From: Arenicola marina
Lineage: Eukaryota > Annelida > Polychaeta > Arenicolidae
Reading direction: 5' to 3'
Length of the DNA stretch: 64,000 bases
Assembly (NCBI GenBank): GCA_964019135.1
Contig: OZ025253.1
Location: 11,165,059-11,229,058, forward strand
Under the pieces are notes generated by a model, which did no database searches, was not told where the DNA came from, and saw only the letters and a program-made list of their open reading frames with translations. Made by a program: the position numbers and the translations under genes. This document shows positions 34,001-47,400 of this stretch, piece after piece (the stretch's first letter is position 1; every line of letters starts with the position of its first letter).

Positions 34001-37000
34001 CATTGCCAGGCTTGTCACGCCAAACCACTGCCAACCTAAAATTGTCAGGCTGGTCACGCCAAACCACTGCCAACCTTACACTGCCAGGCTGGCCACGCCA
34101 AACCACTGCCAACCTTACAATTGCTAGGCTGGTCACGCCAAACCACTGCCAACCTTACATTGCCAGGCTGGTCACGTCAAACCACTGCCAACCTTACATT
34201 GCCAGGCTGGTCAAGCCAAACCACTGCCAACCTTAAATTGTCAGGCTGGTCACGCCAAACCACTGCCAACCTTACACTGCCAGGCTGGTTACGCCAAACC
34301 ACTGCCAACCTTACATTGCCAGGCTGGTCAGGCCAAACCACTGCCGACCTTGCATTGCCAGGCTTGTCACGCCAAACCACTGCCAACCTTATATTGCTAG
34401 GCTGGTCTCGCCAAACCACTGCCAACCTTACATTGCCAGGCTGGTCACCCCAAACCACTGCCAACCTTATATTGCTAGGCTGGTCACCCCAAACCACTGC
34501 CAACCTTATATTGCTAGGCTGGTCTCGCCAAACCACTGCCAACCTTACATTGCCAGGCTGGTCACTCCAAACCAATGCTACCCTTATATTGCCAAGCCGG
34601 TCACGCCAAACCACTGCCAACTTTATACTGCCAGGCTGGTTACCTCAAACCACTGCCAACCTTGCATTGCCAGGCTTGTCACGCCAAACCACTGCCAACC
34701 TCACATTGCCAGGCTGGTCACGTCAAACCACTGGCAACCTTACATTGCCAAGCTGGTCGCGCCAAAAACACTGCCAACCTTACAGTGCCAGGCTGGTCAC
34801 CCGAAACCACTGCCAACCTTACATTGCCAGACTGGTCACGCCAAACCACTGTCAACCTTACATTGCCAGGCTGGTTACCCCAAACCGCTGCCAATCTTAC
34901 ATCGTCAGACTGGTCACGCCAAACCACTGTCAACCTTACATTGCCAGACTGGTCACGCCAACCACTGTCAACCTTACATTGCCAGGCTGGTCACGCCAAA
35001 CCACTGCCAACCTTACATTGCCAGGCTGGTCACGCCAAACCACTGCCAACCTTACATTGCCAGGGTGGTCACGCCAAACCACTGCCAACCTTACATTGCC
35101 AGGGTGGTCACGCCAAACCACTGCCAACCTTACATTGCCAGGCTGGTCACCCCAAACCACTGCCAACCTCACATTGCCAGGCTGGTCACCCCAAACCACT
35201 GCCAACCTTACATTGCCAGGCTGGTCACGCCAAACCACTGCCAACCTTACATTGCCAGGCTGGTCACGCCAAACCACTTCCAACCTTATATTGCTAGGCT
35301 GGTCACTCCAAACCACTGCCAACCTTATATTGCTAGGCTGGTCTCGCCAAACCACTGCCAACCTTACATTGCCAGGTTGGTCACGCCAAACCACTGCCAA
35401 CCTTAAATTGTCAGGCTGGTCACGCCAAACCACTGCCAACCTTACATTGCCAGGTTGGTCACGCCAAACCCCTGCCAACCTTACATTGTCAGGCTGGTCA
35501 CGCCAAACCACTGCCAACCTCACATTGCCAGGCTGGTCACGCCAAACCACTGGCAACCTTACATTGCCAGGCTGGTCACGCCAAACCACTGCCAACCTTA
35601 AATTGTCAGGCTGGTCACGCCAAACCACTGCCAACCTTAAATGACCAGGCTGGTCAGGCCAAACCACTGCCAACCTTGCATTGCCAGGCTTGTCACGCCA
35701 AACCACTGCCAACCTTATATAGCTAGGCTGGTCTCGCCAAACCACGGCCAACCTTACATTGCCAGGCTGGTCACGCCAAACCGCTGCCAACCTTACATTG
35801 CCAGGCTGGTCAGGCCAAACCACTGCCAACCTTACATTGTCAGGCTGGTCACGCCAAACCACTGCCAACCTTAAATGGCCAGGCTGGTCAGGCCAAACCA
35901 CTGCCAACCTTGCATTGCCAGGCTTGTCACGCCAAACCACTGCCAACCTTATATAGCTAGGCTGGTCTCGCCAAACCACTGCCAACCTTACATTGCCAGG
36001 CTGGTCACCCCAAACCACTTCCAACCTTATATTGCTAGGCTGGTCACCCCAAACCACTGCCAACCTTATATTGCTAGGCTGGTCTCGCCAAACCACTGCC
36101 AACCTTACATTGCCAGGCTGGTCACTCCAAACCACTGCTACCCTTATATTGCCAAGCTGGTCACGCCAAACCACTGCCAACCTTGCATTGCCAGGCTTGT
36201 CACGCCAAACCACTGCTAGCCTTACATTGCCAGGCTGGTCACCCCAAACCACTGCCAACTTTATACTGCCAGGCTGGTTACCCCAAACCACTGCCAACCT
36301 TGCATTGCCAGGCTTGTCACGCCAAACCACTGCCAACCTAAAATTGTCAGGCTGGTCACGCCAAACCACTGCCAACCTTACACTGCCAGGCTGGCCACGC
36401 CAAACCACTGCCAACCTTACAATTGCCAGGCTGGTCACGCCAAACCACTGCCAACCTTACATTGCCAGGCTGGTCACGTCAAACCACTGCCAACCTTACA
36501 TTGCCAGGCTGGTCAAGCCAAACCACTGCCAACCTTAAATTGTCAGGCTGGTCACGCCAAACCACTGCCAACCTTACACTGCCAGGCTGGTTACGCCAAA
36601 CCACTGCCAACCTTACATTGCCAGGCTGGTCAGGCCAAACCACTGCCGACCTTGCATTGCCAGGCTTGTCACGCCAAACCACTGCCAACCTTATATTGCT
36701 AGGCTGGTCTCGCCAAACCACTGCCAACCTTACATTGCCAGGCTGGTCACCCCAAACCACTGCCAACCTTATATTGCTAGGCTGGTCACCCCAAACCACT
36801 GCCAACCTTATATTGCTAGGCTGGTCTCGCCAAACCACTGCCAACCTTACATTGCCAGGCTGGTCACTCCAAACCAATGCTACCCTTATATTGCCAAGCC
36901 GGTCACGCCAAACCACTGCCAACTTTATACTGCCAGGCTGGTTACCTCAAACCACTGCCAACCTTGCATTGCCAGGCTTGTCACGCCAAACCACTGCCAA

Positions 37001-40000
37001 CCTTAAATTGTCAGGCTGGTCACGCCAAACCACTGCCAACCTTAAATGACCAGGCTGGTCAGGCCAAACCACTGCCAACCTTGCATTGCCAGGCTTGTCA
37101 CGCCAAACCACTGCCAACCTTATATAGCTAGGCTGGTCTCGCCAAACCACTGCCAACCTTACATTGCCAGGCTGGTCACGCCAAACCGCTGCCAACCTTA
37201 CATTGCCAGGCTGGTCAGGCCAAACCACTGCCAACCTTACATTGTCAGGCTGGTAACGCCAAACCACTGCCAACCTTAAATGGCCAGGCTGGTCAGGCCA
37301 AACCACTGCCAACCTTGCATTGCCAGGCTTGTCACGCCAAACCACTGCCAACCTTATATAGCTAGGCTGGTCTCGCCAAACCACTGCCAACCTTACATTG
37401 CCAGGCTGGTCACCCCAAACCACTTCCAACCTTATATTGCTAGGCTGGTCACCCCAAACCACTGCCAACCTTATATTGCTAGGCTGGTCTAGCCAAACCA
37501 CTGCCAACCTTACATTGCCAGGCTGGTCACTCCAAACCACTGCTACCCTTATATTGCCAAGCTGGTCACGCCAAACCACTGCCAACCTTGCATTGCCAGG
37601 CTTGTCACGCCAAACCACTGCTAGCCCTACATTGCCAGGCTGGTCACCCCAAACCACTGCCAACTTTATACTGCCAGGCTGGTTACCCCAAACCACTGCC
37701 AACCTTGCATTGCCAGGCTTGTCACGCCAAACCACTGCCAACCTAAAATTGTCAGGCTGGTCACGCCAAACCACTGCCAACCTTAAACTGCCAGGCTGGC
37801 CACGCCAAACCACTGCCAACCATACAATTGCCAGGCTGGTCACGCCAAACCACTGCCAACCTTACATTGCCAGGCTGGTCACGTCAAACCACTGCCAACC
37901 TTACATTGCCAGGCTGGTCAAGCCAAACCACTGCCAACCTTAAATTGTCAGGCTGGTCACGCCAAACCACTGCCAACCTTACACTGCCAGGCTGGTTACG
38001 CCAAACCACTGCCAACCTTACATTGCCAGGCTGGTCAGGCCAAACCACTGCCGACCTTGCATTGCCAGGCTTGTCACGCCAAACTACTGTCAACCTTATA
38101 TTGCTAGGCTGGTCTCGCCAAACCACTGCCAACCTTACATTGCCAGGCTGGTCACCCCAAACCACTGCCAACCTTATATTGCTAGGCTGGTCACCCCAAA
38201 CCACTGCCAACCTTATATTGCTAGGCTGGTCTCGCCAAACCACTGCCAACCTTACATTGCCAGGCTGGTCACTCCAAACCAATGCTACCCTTATATTGCC
38301 AAGCCGGTCACGCCAAACCACTGCCAACTTTATACTGCCAGGCTGGTTACCTCAAACCACTGCCAACCTTGCATTGCCAGGCTTGTCACGCCAAACCACT
38401 GCCAACCTCACATTGCCAGGCTGGTCACGTCAAACCACTGGCAATCTTACATTGCCAAGCTGGTCGCGCCAAAAACACTGCCAACCTTACAGTGCCAGGC
38501 TGGTCACCCGAAACCACTGCCAACCTTACATTGCCAGACTGGTCACGCCAAACCACTGTCAACCTTACATTGCCAGGCTGGTTACCCCAAACCGCTGCCA
38601 ATCTTACATCGTCAGACTGGTCACGCCAAACCACTGTCAACCTTACATTGCCAGGCTGGTCACGCCAAACCACTGCCAACCTCACATTGCCAGGCTGGTC
38701 ACCCCAAACCACTGCCAACCTTACATTGCCAGGCTGGTCACGCCAAACCACTGCCAACCTTACATTGCCAGGCTGGTCACGCCAAACCACTTCCAACCTT
38801 ATATTGCTAGGCTGGTCACCCCAAACCACTGCCAACCTTATATTGCTAGGCTGGTCTCGCCAAACCACTGCCAACCTTACATTGCCAGGCTGGTCACTCC
38901 AAACCACTGCTACCCTTATATTGCCAAGCTGGTCACGCCAAACCACTGCCAACCTTACACTGCCAGGCTGGTCACGCCAAACAACTGCCAACCTTACAAT
39001 TGCCAGGCTGGTCACGCCAAACCACTGCCAACCTTATATGGCCAGGCTGGTCACGTCAAACAACTGCCAACCTTACATTGCCAGGCTGGTCAAGCCAAAC
39101 CACTGCCAACCTTACACTGCCAGGCTGGTTACGCCAAACCACTGCCAACCTTGCATTGCCAGGCTGGTCAGGCCAAACCACTGCCGACCTTGCATTGCCA
39201 GGCTTGTCACGCCAAACCACTGCCCACCTTATATTGCTAGGCTGGTCTCGCCAAACCATTGCCAACCTTACATTGCCAGGCTGGTCACCCCAAACCACTT
39301 CCAACCTTATATTGCTAGGCTGGTCACCCCAAACCACTGCCAACCTTATATTGCTAGGCTGGTCTCGCCAAACCACTGCCAACCTTACATTGCCAGGCTG
39401 GTCACTCCAAACCACTGCTACCCTTATATTGCCAAGCCGGTCACGCCAAACCACTGCCAACTTTATACTGCCAGGCTGGTTACCTCAAACCACTGCCAAC
39501 CTTATATTGCTAGGCTGGTCTCGCCAAACCACTGCCAACCTTACATTGCCAGGCTTGTCACGCCAAACCACTGCCAACCTTACATTGCCAGGCTGGTCAC
39601 GTCAAACCACTGGCAACCTTACATTGCCAAGCTGGTCGCGCCAAAAACACTGCCAACCTAACATCGCCAGGCTTGTCACTCCAAACCACTGCTACCCTTA
39701 TATTGCCAAGCTGGTCACGCCAAACCACTGCCAACTTTATACTGCCAGGCTGGTTACCTCAAACCACTGCCAACCTTGCATTGCCAGGCTTGTCACGCCA
39801 AACCACTGCCAACCTTACATTGCCAGGCTGGTTACCTCAAACCACTGCCAACCTTATATTGCTAGGCTGGTCTCGCCAAACCACTGCCAACCTTATATTG
39901 CTAGGCTGGTCTCGCCAAACCACTGCCCACCTTATATTGCTAGGCTGGTCTCGCCAAACCATTGCCAACCTTACATTGCCAGGCTGGTCACCCCAAACCA

Positions 40001-43000
40001 CTTCCAACCTTATATTGCTAGGCTGGTCACCCCAAACCACTGCCAACCTTATATTGCTAGGCTGGTCTCGCCAAGCCACTGCCAACCTTACATTGCCAGG
40101 CTTGTCACTCCAAACCACTGCTACCCTTATATTGCCAAGCCGGTCACGCCAAACCACTGCCAACTTTATACTGCCAGGCTGGTTACCTCAAACCACTGCC
40201 AACCTTGCATTGCCAGGCTGGTCACCCCAAACCACTTCCAACCTTATATTGCTAGGCTGGTCACCCCAAACCACTGCCAACCTTATATTGCTAGGCTGGT
40301 CACCCCAAACCACTTCCAACCTTATATTGCCAGGCTGGTCACCCCAAACCACTTCCAACCTTATATTGCTAGGCTGGTCACCCCAAACCACTGCGAACCT
40401 TATATTGCCAGGCTGGTCACCCCAAACCACTTCCAACCTTATATTACTAGGCTGGTCACCCCAAACCACTGCCAACCTTATATTGCTAGGCTGGTCTCGC
40501 CAAACCACTGCCAACCTTACATTGCCAGGCTGGTCACTCCAAACCACTGCTACCCTTATATTGCCAAGCCGGTCACGCCAAACCACTGCCAACTTTATAC
40601 TGCCAGGCTGGTCACGCCAAACCACTGCCAACTTTATACTGCCAGGCTGGTCACGCCAAACCACTGCCAACCTTGCATTGCCAGGCTTGTCACGCCAAAC
40701 CACTGCCAACCTCACATTGCCAGGCTGGTCACGTCAAACCACTGGCAACCTTACATTGCCAGACTGGTCACGCCAAACCACTGCCAACCCAAAATTGTCA
40801 GGCTGGTCACGCCAAACCACTGCCAACCTTACACTGCCAGGCTGGTCACGCCAAACCACTGCCAACCTTACAATTGCCAGGCTGGTCACGCCAAACCACT
40901 GCCAACCTTACATTGCCAGGCTGGTCACGTCAAACCACTGCCAACCTTACATTGCCAGGCTGGTCAAGCCAAACCACTGCCCACCTTACGTTGCCATGGT
41001 GATCACCCCAAACCACTGCCAACCTTACACTGCCAGGCTGGTTACGCCAAACCACTGCCAACCTTATATTGCTAGGCTGGTCACCCCAAACCACTTCCAA
41101 CCTTATGTTGCCAGGCGGGTCACCCCAAACCACTGCCAACCTTACACTGCCAGGCTGGTTACGCCAAACCACTGCCAACCTTATATTGCTAGGCTGGTCA
41201 CCCCAAACCATTGCCAACCTTACATTGCCAGGCTGGTCACCCCAAACCACTTCCAACCTTATATTGCTAGGCTGGTCACCCCAAACCACTGCCAACCTTA
41301 TATTGCTAGGCTGGTCTCGCCAAGCCACTGCCAACCTTACATTGCCAGGCTTGTCACTCCAAACCACTGCTACCCTTATATTGCCAAGCCGGTCACGCCA
41401 AACCACTGCCAACTTTATACTGCCAGGCTGGTTACCTCAAACCACTGCCAACCTTGCATTGCCAGGCTGGTCACCCCAAACCACTTCCAACCTTATATTG
41501 CTAGGCTGGTCACCCCAAACCACTGCCAACCTTATATTGCTAGGCTGGTCACCCCAAACCACTTCCAACCTTATATTGCCAGGCTGGTCACCCCAAACCA
41601 CTTCCAACCTTATATTGCTAGGCTGGTCACCCCAAACCACTGCGAATCTTATATTGCCAGGCTGGTCACCCCAAACCACTTCCAACCTTATATTGCTAGG
41701 CTGGTCACCCCAAACCACTGCCAACCTTATATTGCTAGGCTGGTCTCGCCAAACCACTGCTACCCTTATATTGCCAAGCCGGTCACGCCAAACCACTGCC
41801 AACTTTATACTGCCAGGCTGGTCACGCCAAACCACTGCCAACTTTATACTGCCAGGCTGGTCACGCCAAACCACTGCCAACCTTGCATTGCCAGGCTTGT
41901 CACGCCAAACCACTGCCAACCTCACATTGCCAGGCTGATCACGTCAAACCACTGGCAACCTTACATTGCCAGACTGGTCACGCCAAACCACTGCCAACCC
42001 AAAATTGTCAGGCTGGTCACGCCAAACCACTGCCAACCTTACACTGCCAGGCTGGTCACGCCAAACCACTGCCAACCTTACAATTGCCAGGCTGGTCACG
42101 CCAAACCACTGCCAACCTTACATTGCCAGGCTGGTCACGTCAAACCACTGCCAACCTTACATTGCCAGGCTGGTCAAGCCAAACCACTGCCCACCTTACA
42201 TTGCCATGCTGATCACGCCAAACCACTGCCAACCTTACACTGCCAGGCTGGTTACGCCAAACCACTGCCAACCTTAAATTGTCAGGCTGGTCACGCCAAA
42301 CCACTGCCAACCTTACACTGCCAGGCTGGTTACGCCAAACCACTGCCAACCTTGCATTGCCAGGCTGGTCAAGCCAAACCACTGCCCACCTTACATTGCC
42401 ATGCTGATCACGCCAAACCACTGCCAACCTTACATTGCCAGGCTGGTCAAGCCAAACCACTGCCAACCTTAAATTGTCAGGCTGGTCACGCCACACCACT
42501 GCCAACCTTACACTGCCAGGCTGGTTACGCCAAACCACTGCTAACCTTGCATTGCCAGGCTGGTCAGGCCAAACCACTGCCGACCTTGCATTGCCAGGCT
42601 TGTCACGCCAAACCACTGCCAACCTTATATTGCTAGGCTGGTCTCGCCAAACCATTGCCAACCTTTTATTTCTAGGCTGATCACCCCAAACCACTGCCAA
42701 CCTTACATTGCCAGGCTGGTCAGGCCAAACCACTGCCGACCTTGCATTGCCAGGCTTGTCACGCCAAACCACTGCCAACCTTATATTGCTAGGCTGGTCT
42801 CGCCAACCCACTGCCAACCTTACATTGCCAGGCTGGTCACGCCAAACCACTGCCAACCTTACATTGCCAGGCTGGTCACGCCAAACCACTGCCAACCTTA
42901 CATTGCCAGGCTGGTCACGCCAAACCACTGCCAACCTTACATTGCCAGGCTGGTCACGCCAAACCACCGCCAACCTTACATTGCCAGGCTGGCCGCGCCA

Positions 43001-43786
43001 AACCACTGCCAACCTTACATTGCCAGGCTGGTCACGCCAAACCACTGCCAACCTTACATTGCCAGGCTGGCCGCGCCAAACCACTGCCAACCTTACATTG
43101 CCAGGCTGGTCACGCCAAACCACTGCCAACCTTACATTGCCAGGCTGGTCACGCCAAACCACCGCCAACCTTACATTGCCAGGCTGGCCGCGCCAAACCA
43201 CTGCCAACCTTGCATTGCTAGGCTGGTCTCGCCAAACCACTGCCAACCTTACATTGCCAGGCTGGTCACGCCAAACCACTGCCAACCTTACATTGCCAGG
43301 CTGGTCACGGCAAACCACTGCCAACCTTACATCGCCAGGCTGGTCACGCCAAACCACTGCCAACCTTACATTGCCAGGCTGGTCACGGCAAACCACTGCC
43401 AACCTTACATCGCCAGGCTGGTCACGCCAAACCACCGCCGACCTTACATTGCCAGGCTGGCCGCGCCAAACCACTGCCATCCTTGCATTGCCAGGCTGGT
43501 CACGCCAAACCATTGCCAACCTTACATCGCCAGGCTGGTCACGCCAAACCACTGCCAACCTTACATTGCCAGGCTGGTCACCCGAAACCATTGCCAACCT
43601 TACATCGCCAGGCTGGTCACGCCAAACCACTGCCAACCTTACATCGCCAGGCTGGTCACGCCAAACCACTGCCAACCTTACATCGCCAGGCTGGTCACGC
43701 CAAACCACTGCCAACCTTATATTGCCAGGCTGGTCACGCCAAACCACTGCCAACCTTACATCGCCAGGCTGGTCACGCCAAACACC
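28100..43786 (+). repeat. 39-bp satellite array (about 400 units, 15.7 kb)
   Basis: Monomer GGCTGGTCACGCCAAACCAC + TGCCAACCTTACATTGCCA, 39 bp. Variants are TTGTCAGG, TGGCCAGG, ATTGCTAGG, CACCCCAAA and TCTCGCCAAA. Since 39 is 3 x 13, translations are 13-residue repeats in at least four frames (PGWSRQTTANLTL, ARLVTPNHCQPYI, CQAGHAKPLPTLH and minus-strand VVWRDQPGNVRLA), so the long open frames (up to 987 codons) are not evidence of a gene. Higher-order blocks recur at offsets of 1405 and 1210 bp. The first and last few hundred bases are the most uniform. Confidence 0.97.
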
Positions 43787-45950
43787 AGGTATCATCATGG
43801 ATACCAATGACAACGCAGCAATTTAAACTTCATGTCTGTCGCGATTTAATAGATCCTGTTATTTCTGCATTCGTTCACCTTCGCGGCCACATTGGATTGC
43901 GAAGGGTCCGGGTGACTGTCCATCACAAACCTGAAGTCGGCCAACGTGTACCTTGCCTGCCCCCCCCCCCTGCCCCCCCTCGTAGGGGAGGGGAGACGCT
44001 CGGACTTGGAGTGCGCCACCCCAACTTAGCGGAGGGGCGAGTCTCTGGGTTGGTGTAGGTCATCCCCACTTCCAAAGTCCAAAATAAGGAGGCATAAATG
44101 GGTAATAACGACATGTTTTGAATTTCACTACGCGGCCCGATGAAAGAATCGAAAAGTGGTGTCAGATGAACTTGACAATATATAGCGGTCTCACTGAAGA
44201 CCAAGCACTTCGGTCATAACAAGCAGTAGGGGGGGGGTTGCGTGCCGGACTCGGGGCCCTGCCCCCCACCCCCGCCCCCTGGATCCGCCGCTGAAGAGGG
44301 TCCGCAGTTGGCACCTAAACATTTATCTCTCCTGGAAGTATTACAGGAACTTGCCTAATACACTCCTCGGTGGTTTTATTCGTGTTTGTGCATAAACACA
44401 TTCCATTGCAGTGACAGAGGGGGGTGCCTGCTCGTTGAAAGCCGCGGGGTAGGTGGGAGGGCGGGGGGTTCTATGTCGGAATGAAAGAAGTGTCAGGTCA
44501 CAGCCACAGCGCTAACTAAACACGTCACCCAAAGAGGCGGGCAATCATGCTTATGGAACGCCAGCCTAACTATAACTCGTACGCCAGGGATCTGTTTGAG
44601 TCATTATCGCGTCATTTTTTACAAATATAAAGCTCATTAGTTCCTCCGATGTCTGGATTTCGAGCAGGGTTAGGGTGGGCGGGACTTCCCCGGAGAGGAG
44701 AGGGGTAGGGGGCAGGATAGTAAAGAGAGGGATCTGGAAGGGGAAGGTGGGGGGGCGGTCCAGTATCCAGTGCCGATTTAAGAAAATCCTTAGGGTCGAA
44801 TGTGGACCTCCCGTACTTTTTTTTGGCTTAGTTCAGTGTCTCTTTTAAAAAAAAAAATTAGTGTCGATGTCGCTTTTTCAGATCCTCAATGTCAGAATTT
44901 GGGGTCAATGTCGAATGTTCTTTTTTCAAATATGTCTGTGTCGTGTATCGCCATTTAACCCTTCCGAAAATTCAACCGAAACTACCAACCATTGGATGTC
45001 ACGTATTATGTACGTGACATAAAATGTGCTATGTATATATGTATATCTGTCGATAAAGAAAGCGAAAGATAAGATATAATATAATGAACACTCCCAGACT
45101 GAGCCCCTAAGTGTCACCGAGACTGACATACAGGGTTGATGTATATATCAATTGAGATGCACAAAATGTAGTTTGCATGTGATGTACTTAGCGACACAAC
45201 ATTCGCTGAATGACATGCTCAAATCAGCGATATACCGTGAAAGCTATGTCATTTGAGCGTGGGCGGCCACCCACCCCTGAGCCGACAAGCCGCAGTCAAT
45301 CAGTTAACACGCAGGGCATGACACAGTATGAACCGCGGGCGCCCAAATCCACGCACCTCACCAAAGCGCGCCATATCGGTCAAAGTCTTAAAGTTGATCG
45401 TTTGCTAAGAGCCTTTTCTAGATCCACAGTACGCTACGGCTGTCTTGATAGGGGAGTTTGAAGCCCTTCGCCAGCCCCCCGCCCCCGCCCCCTCCCCTCC
45501 CCGCCTCCCACCGCCCCCGCCGCTCCCGTACCTAGTGTCCATATACCGTGGAAGCTGCAGCCAGTCTGACAGATACACGGAACGATCTTTGTCACGCAGG
45601 AGCAAGTATATAACTGCACAAAGAATGTGTTTTATCATTCAGCTCCTTACAAAAGAGGCCCGTTACGGTGACTTGCAGCGTTGTATAGACTGTTCCATAA
45701 CGTGGCTGCACCACCACTAACATCAATGCATTACGCTTTGCCAATAGGACTCGCGTACTATCTACAAGTGTCAGTCAATATGTAAATATCAACCTGGGAC
45801 CCAATGAACATTTATGTCGATTCCTATTCACACGAAACCTGATAAATGTAGTCAAGGGAATTTGTACATTAGGTCATTATTATTTGCATGCTATATTTTT
45901 ATATGGCTTGCTTAACCGCACCCGTTTTGAAAACTTGCAACTTCAAAGAC
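43787..45950. other. unique sequence without a supported gene
   Basis: G/C-rich patches at 43960-44050 and 44230-44293 (the latter ends in a CCTGGATCCGCCGCTG terminus). Short open frames at 45210-45461 and 45445-45720 carry no recognised motif. A perfect 10-bp palindrome pair lies at 44996-45020. Nothing else is supported. Confidence 0.55.
44996..45020. promoter_or_regulatory. perfect inverted repeat ATGTCACGTA-TTATG-TACGTGACAT
   Basis: Ten-base arms separated by five bases in otherwise unremarkable sequence. It could be a dimeric factor site or a small hairpin; no adjacent gene is identified. Confidence 0.55.
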
Positions 45951-45974
45951 GCCACCATATTATTGCTGAAACCA

Positions 45975-46270
45975 AACCGGCGCAGAAAGAGGGTCTTGAT
46001 CTGAGGTGGGCTATTGACCTCAAAGGTGACATCTGGCAGATAGAGGGTCTCGATCTGAGGTGAGTTATTGACGTCATGGATGAAATCAGGCAGATAGAGG
46101 GTTTCGATCTAAAGTGAGTTATTGACGTCATGGGTGACATCTGGCAGATAGAGGGTCTCGATCTGAGGTGAGTTATTGACGTCATGGATGAAATCAGGCA
46201 GATAGAGGGTCTCGATCTAAAGTGAGTTATTGGCGTCATGGGTGACATCTTGCAGAAAGAGGGTCGAAGT
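45975..46270. repeat. 54-bp tandem array with alternating unit types
   Basis: Five full units of 54 bp (GCAGATAGAGGGTCTCGATC...TTATTGACGTCATGG...). Two variants alternate: GATCTGAGG...GGATGAAATCAG and GATCTAAAG...GGGTGACATCTG, making a 108-bp higher-order dimer. Three units carry an intact TGACGTCA (46069, 46123, 46177). The minus strand is open as an 18-residue repeat (ICQMSPMTSITHFRSRPS), explained by 54 being 3 x 18. Confidence 0.9.
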
Positions 46271-46346
46271 TGTTGGTATCTTAAAGAGGCTGGGAAACTC
46301 CCTTCCTCAACACATACTGTATACCATATATACGTCACTGTTTTAG

Positions 46347-47178
46347 AGTCAACTATATTACTGCATACTGGCATGGGGATATCGACTTGACAGGTTATTT
46401 AAAATTCAAAAACGGGCGATTAGGATTATAACAAAAAGTCATTATATTGCACATACGAACCCGCTATTAAAATATCTCAAAATCTTGAAACTAAAAGATA
46501 TACATACATTACAACAACTTAAATTTTACCACCAATTCATAAATAATAACCTACCAGCTTACTTTCTCGAATACATGACATTCCTCAAGATAAATGACTT
46601 ACATAGTCACAACACAAGACAAAAGCACACATTTCATATCCCGAATACCAAACACATATTCTGTCAACTTACCTTAAGACATAGTCTCATCCATCACCTA
46701 AACAACACCCCTCCACATATCATTAGCAAAGCAACCACACATTCGCAGAAAAGTTATGCGTCTCATATTAAGCTATATTAAGGACCATTTATTAATCGCT
46801 TATAAGGAATGTTGTGAAGCCCCCTATTGTTCTTTGCCAATTACGCACGGGATAGGTATTTAGCTTTATTAAATTTTTACTCTGGATCGTCTGTGTTGTA
46901 GTAATTAGAAATACCATATTTGTTGTTGTTAATAAATTATATAGTGCATGTGAATTCAGGAACAATAGGTTAGAATCAGTGTCGTTTTTAGCGTAACTGG
47001 CTTGTGTTAAACATCTTTATTTTTTTTTGATGTGGCTCACATGCTAGCGACTGCCTAGCAGTCTTAATGTGAGTCTCCTCGGTCAGGCAACCCTATCTAA
47101 TTTTTGTGTTTTTTTTTCTGTTTGTTTTGTTATGTATACTTGACCCAATAAAACGTTTTGGATTCTTCTGATTCTTCT
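46347..47178 (+). mobile_element. CR1/L2-like non-LTR retrotransposon 3' end
   Basis: The frame 46347-46781 reads LYYCILAWGYRLDRLFKIQK, then RAIRIITKSHYIAHTNPLLK, DIHTLQQLKFYHQF...LHSHNTRQKH, the conserved C-terminal tail that follows RT in CR1/L2-type elements. It ends at TAA (46779-46781). A 3' UTR of about 380 bp follows with a TTGACCCAATAAAACG motif. The element ends in a short direct repeat (GATTCTTCT twice, about 47160-47178) instead of poly-A, typical of this clade. The RT palm is missing; an in-frame TAG lies just upstream (46344-46346). A 5'-truncated dead copy. Confidence 0.85.
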
Positions 47179-47400
47179 GTCGGACCCCTGGGTGTACATG
47201 TATTTGGACCTCATGCATTTTTCAGACCCATAAGTTTCTGTCGGACCCCTGGGTCTCTGTTGGACCCCATGTATCTGGCAGGCCCAATGTACTTGACAGA
47301 CGCATAACTTTCTGTCGGACACATGCATGGGTCTGTCGGACCCCTGGATGTATGTCGGACCCCATGTGCCTGTCGAACCCAATGGATCTGTCGGCCGATT
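47179..47400 (+). repeat. degenerate CTGTCGGACCCC repeat
   Basis: About ten irregular units starting TCTGTCGGACCCC or variants (TGTTGGACCCC, TGACAGACGC), spaced roughly 19-28 bp, with CATG-containing spacers. They begin right at the 3' terminus of the retroelement. Confidence 0.78.

Noticed and set aside
28238..42636. Open frames up to 987 codons on both strands of the 39-bp array (PGWSRQTTANL and VVWRDQPGNVRLA repeats)
   Set aside because: At least four frames are open at once and start and stop where rare monomer variants occur, as expected from a 39-bp satellite.
28100..43786. CRISPR-like array of repeats and spacers
   Set aside because: Units are contiguous with no unique spacers, there are no cas genes, and the DNA is eukaryotic.
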